From the NCBI RefSeq assembly GCF_037975245.1, contig NC_092569.1:157001-221000 (forward strand): 64,000 nt of DNA. The letters run 5' to 3'. Below, piece after piece: positions 10,632-22,600 of this stretch. The notes under the pieces were generated by a model. That model was not told the DNA's origin and made no database searches. It saw nothing but the letters and a program-made list of their open reading frames with translations. A program made the position numbers and the translations under genes. Each line of letters opens with the position of its first letter. Position 1 is the stretch's first letter. The stretch is from Apostichopus japonicus. Taxonomy: Eukaryota > Echinodermata > Holothuroidea > Aspidochirotida > Stichopodidae.

Positions 10632-13600
10632 ATGTCGAAAGCAAAGAAAGCACGTCTGAGTGACAGAAGTAGTGGTGAATTTTTCCCAGGTAGGACTATT
10701 ACTGTAGTAGGACTAACACTATAGTAGGACTAACGTTAGAACTAATAATATGATCATAAGCTAGATAACTTTAGGCCTAAGTTAGGAACTAAGTTAGGAT
10801 AGCCTAGCCTAACTATGTCTGTCCTAGGCTAGTAAATACATAACCACGCCAATGTTGAATGTACTTGTTTTCCTATCAGGGGATTTTCGTCAACCATCGT
10901 GGTATTTCAGCATCACATTCAAAACGTTATCCGCCAAAATCTCAGGACAAAAAGCCTGACAGTCTCCTACATTTGAAAATTTGTCCAGCACTGATTAGGT
11001 CTACATATTGTTTTGTAAAACTTGTTTCTTACTATCAGAAGTTCAGACAAATAATTTGTATGCTCATGGCAAGATTAATTCCAATCAACCGTAGGAATAT
11101 TCACATGGGAATTATAAGTCTCAACTTTTTTTTTATAGGGAATTCTATTTTTATTTTGCTAAATCTATCCATATACTGTTGGTCGTCATACAGTATCTTG
11201 TCAAATACTGTTTATTATGTTTTCGTTTATATACTGCAGGCATTCCTACCATACAGTACAAACCAGATGCGAAACCAACTGATGTAATATGCTTCCGTTA
11301 CTACAACCATGATGAGGTAATATTTGAAAAATTCTGAATCTTGGAACTTGCTTTGCATTATGTACCAACTTAACTGGTTATAGATGTGTTATTGACTGGG
11401 AGCACATTATGGTTAGCATCTATAGCTGAGTAGCTAACAGATTTCTATGTGTACCTATGTGTTTGGTATAGATCCCAATAAAAGGAACTGTACAATTCCC
11501 AGTGGGTGTGGTAATAGGGGTCCTAGAATGGTTCCCCACCTCCCCCCCCATCTCCCAAGAATGAGCAGGTTATGAAGTTTAGTTGATATGTTTGCAATAG
11601 ATGATGGCATAGACAATGCTTCGAAGACAAGATTTACACTGCCATGGGTCACAGGTTCATATCACATTAACTTGCAAAAAGCTGTTCTCATTTATTAGCA
11701 AATGCAACAGTGTACTATGAAATGGAACAACCTAACACAACTTCAAAGAAGTCTTCAAACATGGCTCTTTAATCCAACATTTTACACATTTTGCATGTTT
11801 CAAAGAGAAATTCTTTTGATGGATATCCTTTCAATACATCCCTGATTGGATATGTGAACCAAGAAGCTCTTCAAGTAGTCAAATTTCTTATACATACATG
11901 TACAAAGCTGTGTATTAAAGATGCAGTACTTGTTATGCTCCTGCCTCACGATTGCATTTACTTTAGCACACATCAATTTAACTTGCAGTATGTTATTTAT
12001 GTGGTTTTCCTTATCGGGGAGCGTTGTGGTCAAGTGGTTAAGGCAGTGGACTTGTGATCTAAGGATTGCAGGTTGGAGTCCTGGCCAGATCATTGTGTTG
12101 TGTCCTTGGGCAAGGCACTCTATTGCCTCTCTTCACCCAGGTATATAAATGGGGACCTGTGAGATAAAACTGTCAGCTGGGCACGTTTTAGCTGCTGCCA
12201 TGTGGGAGGGATTGTCTCTATGTTAGACAGGTTATCATTGAACTGGGGTAAATATTGTAAAGTGCTACGAGCCTTTGGGAGCACTATATAAAAATATTGA
12301 ATTATTATTATTATCTACAGGTTGTATTTGGCAAACCAATGAGAGACTGGCTTCGATTCTCTGTCTGTTTCTGGCATTCCTTTAGAGGGGTAGGCCTTGA
12401 CCCCTTTGGATTTGGGACCATTGAAAGACCATGGGATGATGGTAATTTTGTATGATTCATGTTTATTTGAAAGGATTCTGTTACCAGCTTAACATTCCTA
12501 TGAAAGTTTCTAATCATATATTACTCTAAACTGCTCTTACAAGATCATTACTAGTTTGTTAAGGGACTTAATAACTGTATGAACATCAAGTGGATATACA
12601 TCTGCTACTGTTTGAAATATACTGCTGTTGATTGTCTAAATTGGGGTGTCAGATTTGTCTTGAGTAGTTACTGGAAGTAAAACAAACCTTTAAAAGATAC
12701 AAAATATTGGTACAACGTAGCTACCAGTATGATATGTTTACATGTAAGGAGAAGGTAAAACTCAACTTAACATGAGTACAGGCTTCTCTGGGATTATAAT
12801 CTGTATGACTTTCATATATATGTCTATTTACAAAGTTCGATACCATCTCTCTTTCGACTAAAAGGTTCGGAGAGCTTAGAGAATGCAGAACGGAGAATGA
12901 GGGCTGCGTTCGAGTTTTTGACCAAGCTTGGTGTTGACTTCTGGACTTTTCATGACAGGTACCTAATAGCATCATTTGCATGTAGCTGGCAAAAGTAATT
13001 AGACTTGTAAGCAGGGTTGAAATTAGTTTTCTAGGAGTAGGACCTAGAAGTAGGACCACTAGGAGTAGGACCACTCATTGTGTGAGGAGGGGAATGTGAG
13101 GAGGGATGTGGGAGGAGGGGAGTGTGAGGAGGGGAGTAGGACCACTTATTGTGTCAAAATGGCCCATGGTTTACAGGTTTATTGGTGGAACCAAAGACCA
13201 CTTGAATGTAACCATTCAAATCTATCATATGTACACCTTGTGATGTATAGAACTATGATGTTACACATATTCATATTTGTTGTTTTAGTTTCCCCTTAAC
13301 ATGTAATGACAATAGTAGGTTCTGCTCCATCTTGTATATGCAAAGAAGGCTAGTTCATAATAGTCTGTGGTACCGGAATATTATACTTTCATCCTGTTCT
13401 TGTATTCATTTCTGGATCGTCAGTTGTCTCAGGATTAAAAGCACTTATCACATATAACTTATGCTTTACTAATTATTCATCCTTCTCTTTCCTTGATCCA
13501 ACTTACAGGGATATTTCACCTGAAGGAAAGACACTGGAGGAAACCAATGCCAACCTAGATGTTATGACAGATCTAGCAAAGCAACTCATGGAAGAGACAG

Positions 13601-16600
13601 GAATAAAACTCCTCTGGAACACGTGTAACTTGTTCACCAATCCTCGGTAAATCAACACCATTCTGCAAAATATTAATTTCAAAATAAGCTGCCTTTAAAA
13701 AGAAACCCAATAGAAATGTACCAAAAGATTTGTAAACTGTATTTGAAATTTTACTGTTTTGGATAATATGCTGCCATAAGCTGACCATTTAATTGGTTTA
13801 AATTTTAATGTTTTGGATAATATACTCCCATAAGCTGAGCAGTTAATTGGTTTAAATTTTAATGTTTTGGATAATATACTCCCATAAGCTGAGCAGTTAA
13901 TTGGTTTAAATTGTAATGTTTTGGATAGTATACTCCCATAAGCTGAGCAGTTAATTGGTTTAAATTGTAATGTTTTGGATAGTATGCTGCCATAAGTTGA
14001 GCAGATAATTGGTTTAAATTGTTATGTTTTGGATAATATACTACCACAAGCTGGGCAGTTAATTGGTTTAAATTGTAATGTTTTGGATAGTATACTTCCA
14101 TAAGCTGAGCAGTTAATTGGTTTAAATTGTAATGTTTTGAATAGTATGCTGCCATAAGTTGAGCAGATAATTGGTTTAAATTGTTATGTTTTGGATAATA
14201 TACTACCACAAGCTGGGCAGTTAATTGGTTTAAATTGTTATGTTTTGGATAGTATACTCCCATAAGCTGAGCAGTTAATTGGTTTAAATTGTAATGTTTT
14301 GGATAGTATGCTGCCATAAGTTGAGCAGTTAATTGGTTTAAATTGTAATGTTTTGGATAATATACTACCACAAGCTGAGCAGCTAATTATTACTTTGTAA
14401 AGTTTTGATTTAACTTCAGTGCCTTCACTTTGTGCCTTCACTAGAATCTTTGGTGCAACTTTGTCTTGTGAAGATTTTATCAGATTTAATAAAGAGTTTG
14501 TGAATGTGCATGAATATTATTTCTCTATTGGATCTACAGATACATGAATGGAGCTTTAACCAATCCAGATGCCCATGTAGTGGCCTATGCTGCAGCTCAA
14601 GTCAAGAAAGGACTGGAAGTTGGCAAGAAGCTGGGAGCAGGAAATTTTGGTAAAGCTGATGAGATGAAGGTTTAGTGCCCTTACCTGATTGAAACCCGTT
14701 CCAAATCCCTTGAAAATGTGCACTTTGTATTGAATTTGCCAACATTGTTATGGTACCATAACATCTCAGGGTTATATTTTAATACTTCATAAGGTAAACT
14801 GTGGAAGTACTTTTATTAAAAAAGTTTAAACTTTAAAATTGAAACATTTAACTGTTCTTGCTGAGAAAGTAACCATTTTACCCTGGTTGAGGTTATACTG
14901 TGTGATATATTGATAATGGTTCCATCACTTTTGATTCATTATCCAATGACATAGCAGTTTGATTTGTAACTGTAGCATGCTTATCTGGTTATTGTTATGG
15001 GAGGATAACTCAAAGTTTCTACTTTATCATTGTAATAAAACATTGTGGGTTATTTTTTCCAACATATCTTGCTTTTCAGAATTATGTTGAATTGCATCTG
15101 ATGTCTTTTTGCTTTCAGTTTTCTGGGGTGGCAGGGAAGGCTATCAGAGTCTTCTTAATACAAATGTCCTCACTGAGCTTTCAAACATGGCCAGCGTTTT
15201 CAAGATGGCAGTTGGTAAGTTTTCTGAGTTTTCAATAGTTAAGAGCTATTTTTCAACATTTTTGAGTGAATGAGAAATTTTCACATATTATTGCAATAGT
15301 GAGATCGAATGTGAAATTTTTATTCTTGATTTTGACATTCTAGCTAGCTACATCAAAATAACTTTATTATGTAGTTAGTTTGAAACAGAACTACAGTATT
15401 AGGATAAATCATTTATAGTCAAACTCTTTGAAAATACTTCCATATACAAAGCAGCTACATTTACCATGCACTTGCTGCATCAACCTGCCATTAGGGAGAC
15501 CGTTTCTGCACAGTGGTTGTGGAATGGATTGCCTCAACATATAAGGCACTGTGAATCTCTTCCCATGTTCAAGAGACTCTCCTATTCAATATTGCCTTAT
15601 TCTTAGCGAATGTTCTGCTTCTAGTGTTCAGTTTCCTATTGCTGTTGTAGTTTATATAGTTTTCGGTATTTTTATGTTCTTATCCTACTTATTTGATCCT
15701 TTCATATATTTTTTTTTTAAATTTCCTTCAGTGTTTTCTACTCTTTGTACCTATTCTTTCATGTTTGTAGCTTGGATTGTTGTGTAAAGCGCCTAAAGGC
15801 CTTTTTTGGTATTTCTGCGCTACATCAAGTAACACATTAAAATTGTGCATAGTATTTTGTCATTATTCATTTTCTTGTCTCATATTGCTATTTGTAGTTA
15901 AATATTATAAATTGAAATGATCGTAACTTGTATGAATCTCTTAGTATGGGTATGCTTTAATCAGTGAAATAATGATCTGATGCATCCATCACTCACAGAC
16001 TTTAAATGTGTGTGAAATTTATCAACGGTTCCTTCTGTATGATGATATTTTACAATTTATGTCTCGAGCTCCTTGCATCATCAATTCCAGCAGTAATCAT
16101 ATCATGCTCTGGGAAATGTTACGAGGCATGCATACAATAGTTTCAAAATGGTAGCAATAATTTGAAAACTTATCAATAACATCATTACTGCAGAAGAAAA
16201 GGATTGAAACAATGCACTATATACTGAAGCATCAGTACAATACATATGTGAACATTTAACATGTACTCTCTCACCTTGTGATTGCTATTGATTTGGTTAA
16301 ACATTAAACACAAAAGTAGCCAGTGCAGTCACTACACCTGACAGGGACACTTATGCAAGCATCTACAAGCAACAATATACAACAGAGCCAGCTTTTATCT
16401 TTTATAGTAGTTTGTCTGTAGATGTTCTCTAGCTACTATTTACATTGCATTTGGTTGTTCAATCAAAGGTGATAAAGTTTCAAACAAAAGTCAAAGATTA
16501 AACAAGATTTACAGTACCTCATCAGTACAATCCTCTCGAGTATCATATGAATACCAAACATGTGTGATCCAGAGCACTATAACTAGGCTACCATTACAAT

Positions 16601-19600
16601 TAACAGCAGATTGATTCTTCTTGATGTTTTCTGTTTGTAACCATATTTTATTTCTTGAATTTATCTGCTGTATGTCCCTGTAATTCAGCTTTTTTTAAAT
16701 TATATTTAGACCCTAGGGAGAGATAATTCTATGTTTTCATAGGTACTAAACTTTGTATGCTTTTGTGGTGACGTAAGATTTATCAAAGCCTAAGAGGATG
16801 ATAAATAGCCATGTTATATAAGTAGTCACAGTTAACGTTATACATGTGTAGTAGTAGGCATGAGCTACCACTCAGGGTTAGGGTTAACTGATGAGCACCA
16901 TACCCTGAAAGACTTATTTCCTTATGATGCATTGTTATACATGTGTAGTAGTAGGCATGAGCTGCCACTCAGGGTTAGGGTTAACTGATGAGCACCATAC
17001 CCTGAAAGACTTATTTCCTTATGATGCATTGTTATACATGTGTAGTAGTAGGCATGAGCTGCCACTCAGGGTTAGGGTTAACTGATGAGCACCATACCCT
17101 GAAAGACTTATTTCCTTATGATGCATTGTTATACATGTGTAGTAGTAGTCATGAGCTGCCACTCAGGGTTAGGGTTAACTGATGAGCACCATACCCTGAA
17201 AGACTTATTTCCTTATGATGCATTGTTATACATGTGTAGTAGGCATGAGCTGCCACTCAGGGTTAGGGTTAACTGATGAGCACCATACCCTGAAAGACTT
17301 ATTTCCTTATGATGCATTGTTATACATGTGTAGTAGGCATGAGCTGCCACTCAGGGTTAGGGTTAACGTATGAGCACCATACCCTGAAAGACTTATTTCC
17401 TTGTGAAGCATTGGTTATACATGTGTAGTAGGCATGAGCTACCACACAGGGTTAGGGTTAACTGATGAGCACCATACCCTGAGAGACTTATTTCCTTATG
17501 ATGCATTGTTATACATGTGTAGTAGTAGGCATGAGCTACCACTCAGAGTTAGGGTTAACTGATGAGCACCATACCCTGAAAGACTTATTTCCCTAGGCCT
17601 ATGATGCATTGTTATACATGTGTAGTAGGCATGAGCTGCCACTCAGAGTTAGGGTTAACTGATGAGCACCATACCCTGCAAGACTTATTTCCTTATGATG
17701 CATTGTTATACATGTGTAGTAGTAGGCATGAGCTGCCACACAGGGTTAGGGTTAACTGATGAGCACCATACCCTGAAAGACTTATTTCCTTATGATGCAT
17801 TGTTATACATGTGTAGTAGTAGGCATGAGCTGCCACTCAGGGTTAGGGTTAACGTATGAGCACCATACCCTGAAAGACTTATTTCCTTATGATGCATTGT
17901 TATACATGTGTAGTAGGCATGAGCTGCCACTCAGGGTTAGGGTTAACGTATGAGCACCATACCCTGCTAGACTTATTTCCTTATGATGCATTGTTATACA
18001 TGTGTAGTAGTAGGCATGAGCTACCACTCAGGGTTAGGGTTAACGTATGAACACCATACCCTGAAAGACTTATTTCCCTAGGCCTATGATGCATTGTTAT
18101 ACATGTGTAGTAGGCATGAGCTGCCACTCAGAGTTAGGGTTAACGTATGAGCACCATACCCTGACAGACTTATTTCCTTGTGAAGCATTGTTATACATGT
18201 GTAGTAGTAGGCATGAGCTACCACTCAGGGTTAGGGTTAACTGATGAGCACCATACCCTGCAAGACTTATTTCCTTATGATGCATTGTTATACATGTGTA
18301 GTAGGCATGAGCTGCCACACAGGGTTAGGGTTAACTGATGAGCACCATACCCTACAAGACTTATTTCCTTATGATGCATTGTTATACATGTGTAGTAGGC
18401 ATGAGCTACCACTCAGGGTTAGGGTTAACTGATGAGCACCATACCCTGAGAGACTTATTTCCTTATGATGCATTGTTATACATGTGTAGTAGTAGGCATG
18501 AGCTACCACTCAGGGTTAGGGTTAACTGATGAGCACCATACCCTGAAAGACTTATTTCCTTATGATGCATTGTTATACATGTGTAGTAGTAGGCATGAGC
18601 TACCACTCAGGGTTAGGGTTAACTGATGAGCACCATACCCTGCAAGACTTATTTCCTTATGATGCATTGTTATACATGTGTAGTAGGCATGAGCTGCCAC
18701 TCAGGGTTAGGGTTAACTGATGAGCACCATACCCTGAAAGACTTATTTCCTTATGATGCATTGTTATACATGTGTAGTAGTAGGCATGAGCTACCACTCA
18801 GGGTTAGGGTTAACTGATGAGCACCATACCCTGAAGACTTATTTCCTTATGATGCATTGTTATACATGTGTAGTAGTAGGCATGAGCTACCACTCAGGGT
18901 TAGGGTTAACTGATGAGCACCATACCCTGAAGACTTATTTCCTTATGATGCATTGTTATACATGTGTAGTAGGCATGAGCTGCCACACAGGGTTAGGGTT
19001 AACTGATGAGCACCATACCCTGAAGACTTATTTCCTTGTGAAGCATTGGTTATACATGTGTAGTAGTAGGCATGAGCTACCACTCAGGGTTAGGGTTAAC
19101 TGATGAGCACCATACCCTGCAAGACTTATTTCCTTATGATGCATTGTTATACATGTGTAGTAGGCATGAGCTGCCACTCAGGGTTAGGGTTAACTGATGA
19201 GCACCATACCCTACAAGACTTATTTCCTTGTGAAGCATTGGTTATACATGTGTAGTAGGTATGAGCTACCACTCACCAGAGGACAGTCACCAACAGTCAG
19301 TCAGGGAAATCCCTTCATGTTGAATTTATCCTTACTTATAAAACTGGCTACATCTTGATCAGTGCAGGTACATATACATGTATACACACACTGCCGGATT
19401 ACCCTTCATTACTGAGTGGGTTTATGTTCACTTTGGTAGAGTGAGGCTGATAAAGACATTTGGACAAGACATTTCATGGTGTCATCCAGTTCCTACAGTG
19501 TTGTAATGATCAAAGTTAAAAGCCTCATTATGATGAACTAGTTCATGGTATTACTCTCAACACTATCAGTGCTCCAAGTTGACTCAAAGCTTTAATGCGG

Positions 19601-22600
19601 TTTTTAATGTGTTTTGTTTCCTTGAAGCTCACAAGAAGAAAATAGGGTTCAAAGGTCAACTGCTTATTGAACCCAAGCCAAAGGAACCAACAAGACATCA
19701 GTATGATTATGGTAAGTTCTGTGGAATGCCAAATCAGCATTTATTACATCCTTCCAGTTTTCATCAATGTCCATGTGATAGATATAAATGAACAGCTTCC
19801 CAAACAGCTAAGCCAAATTTGGGAAATATCAATGTTTAATGTTCCTTCACCCAGAAGACCTTAGCAAGTGTTTGTATGACATGAAACCATATGCTTGAAC
19901 TTTTTTCTTTTTCCTTTATTTTCTGTAATCCATGGAGTTTTCATTTGCAAGAGACAAGTCTAAAAAAATTGAATTTCTCAACATGACAGAATGATGGCAT
20001 TTTTATTCTCAAAAAGTACTTACAAGTACGTACAAGTATTTTCTAATGATATAACAATTAAACTTAACTTTGATACAGATGCGATGACAGTAATTGGTTT
20101 CCTTAAGCACTTTGGACTTGCCAATGACTTCAAGCTAAATATTGAGCCTAACCACACTACCCTAGCTGGCCACCAGTACCATCATGATGTGATGATGGCA
20201 TCCATGTAAGTACCATAAAACCATAGCAGGTCACCGAACCATCATGGTTACCTGATTGCATCCATGTAAGTCATAAGAGTAAACCAGTGATACCCTAGCT
20301 GGCCACCAGTACCATCACGATGTGATGTTGTTATAAATAAAGTTAATAGAGAAAACCAGTGATACCCTAGCTGGTAACCAGTACCATCACGATGTGATGT
20401 TGTTATAAATAAAGTTAATAGAGTAAACCAGTGATACTCTACCTGGTCCCAAGACCATCACAATGTGATGTTGTTATAAATAAAGTTAATAGAGAAAACC
20501 AGTGATACCCTACCTGGTCACCAGTACCATCACGATGTGATGTTGTAAATAAAGTTAATAGAGTAAACCAGTGATACCCTACCTGGTCACCAGTACCATC
20601 ACGATGTGATGTTGTTATAAATAAAGTCAATAGAGTAAACCAGTGATACCCTACCTGGTCACCAGTACCATCACGATGTGATGTTGTTACAAATAAAGTC
20701 AATAGAGTAAACCATTGATACCCTACCTGGTCACCAGTACCATCACGATGTGATGTTGTTACAAATAAAGTCAATAGAGTAAACCAGTGATACCCTACCT
20801 GGTCACCAGTACCATCACGATGTGATGTTGTTATAAATAAAGTCAATAGGGTAAACCAGTGATACCCTACCTGGTCACCAGTACCATCACGATGTGATGT
20901 TGTTATATATAAAGTCAATAGGGTAAACCAGTGATACCCTACCTGGTCACCAGTACCATCACGATGTGATGTTGTTATAAATAAAGTCAATAGGGTAAAC
21001 CAGTGATACCCTACCTGGTCACCAGTACCATCACGATGTGATGTTGTTATATATAAAGTCAATAGGGTAAACCAGTGATACCCTACCTGGTCACCAGTAC
21101 CATCACGATGTGATGTTGTTATAAATAAAGTCAATAGGGTAAACCAGTGATACCCTACCTGGTCACCAGTACCATCACGATGTGATGTTGTTACAAATAA
21201 AGTCAATAGAGTAAACCAGTGATACCCTACCTGGTCACCAGTACCATCACGATGTGATGTTGTTACAAATAAAGTCAATAGAGTAAACCAGTGATACCCT
21301 ACCTGGTCACCAGTACCATCACGATGTGATGTTGTTACAAATAAAGTCAATAGAGTAAACCAGTGATACCCTACCTGGTCACCAGTACCATCACGATGTG
21401 ATGTTGTTATAAATAAAGTCAATAGAGTAAACCAGTGATACCCTACCTGGTCACCAGTACCATCACGATGTGATGTTGTTATAAATAAAGTCAATAGAGT
21501 AAACCAGTGATACCCTACCTGGTCACCAGTACCATCACAATGTGATGTTGTTATAAATAAAGTCAATAGAGTAAACCAGTGATACCCTACCTGGTCACCA
21601 GTACCATCAAGATGTGATGTTGTTATAAATAAAGTCAATAGAGTAAACCAGTGATACCCTACCTGGTCACCAGTACCATCACGATGTGATGTTGTTATAA
21701 ATAAAGTTAATAGAATAAACCAGTGATACCCTACCTGGTCACCAGTACCATCATGATGTGATGTTGTTATAAATAAAGTTAATAGATTAAACCAGTGATA
21801 CCCTAGCTGGTCACCAGTACCATCACGATGTGATGTTGTTATAAATAAAGTTAATAGAGTAAACCAGTGATACCCTACCTGGTCACCAGTACCATCACGA
21901 TGTGATGTTGTTATAAATAAAGTTAATAGAGTAAACCAGTGATACCCTAGCTGGTCACCAATAGCATCAGAATGTGATGTTGGTATTAATTGAGGTATAT
22001 ACCTACATAGCATTACATAGCTATTTAATACAGTAGGCAATTAATATTTGACTTTTTAAGTTAATCATGCAAATTAAATATTAGAGGGGCAATAGAGAGA
22101 TTTACATGATTACAATGTTATGTCTCATTCACAGCTTTGGTATGCTTGGATCTGTCGATTCAAACACTGGCTCTCCTGACCTGGGTTGGGACACTGACCA
22201 GTTCCCCATGGACATCTCACATGCAACACAGACTATGAAAGTAAGCCATCAACCTTTTTTGGCTTTATATGTAATAACCCCCTCCCCTCCCCTCCCCCTC
22301 CCCCATGGGACATATCATATTCAGCATAGACTATGAAAGTAAGCCATCAACCTTTGTTTTGGCTTGATATGTAATACTCCCTGCCCTCCCCTCCCCCCCC
22401 CACGGGACATATCATATTCAGCATAGACTATGAAAGTAAGCCATCAACCTTTGTTTTGGCTTGATATGTAATACTCCCTCCCCTCCCCACCAACCCCCCC
22501 CCCCCCATGGACATATATGCAACACAGACTGTGAAAGTAAGCCATCAAACTTTGAGGATAACTTTGGGCAGGATGTTTAGCATGTTATGTAATAAACCCC

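Noticed and set aside
12721-13074. 117-codon minus-strand frame
   Set aside because: Overlaps exon 4 of xylose isomerase on the opposite strand and has no family resemblance.
13859-14371. 170-codon minus-strand frame with an 18-residue repeat
   Set aside because: Reverse frame of the 54 bp intron 5 array; same artefact.
20439-22040. 533-codon open frame on the minus strand with a 24-residue repeat
   Set aside because: It is the reverse frame of the 72 bp minisatellite; it stays open only because 72 is divisible by three and the unit has no stop in that frame. No promoter, no non-repetitive domain.
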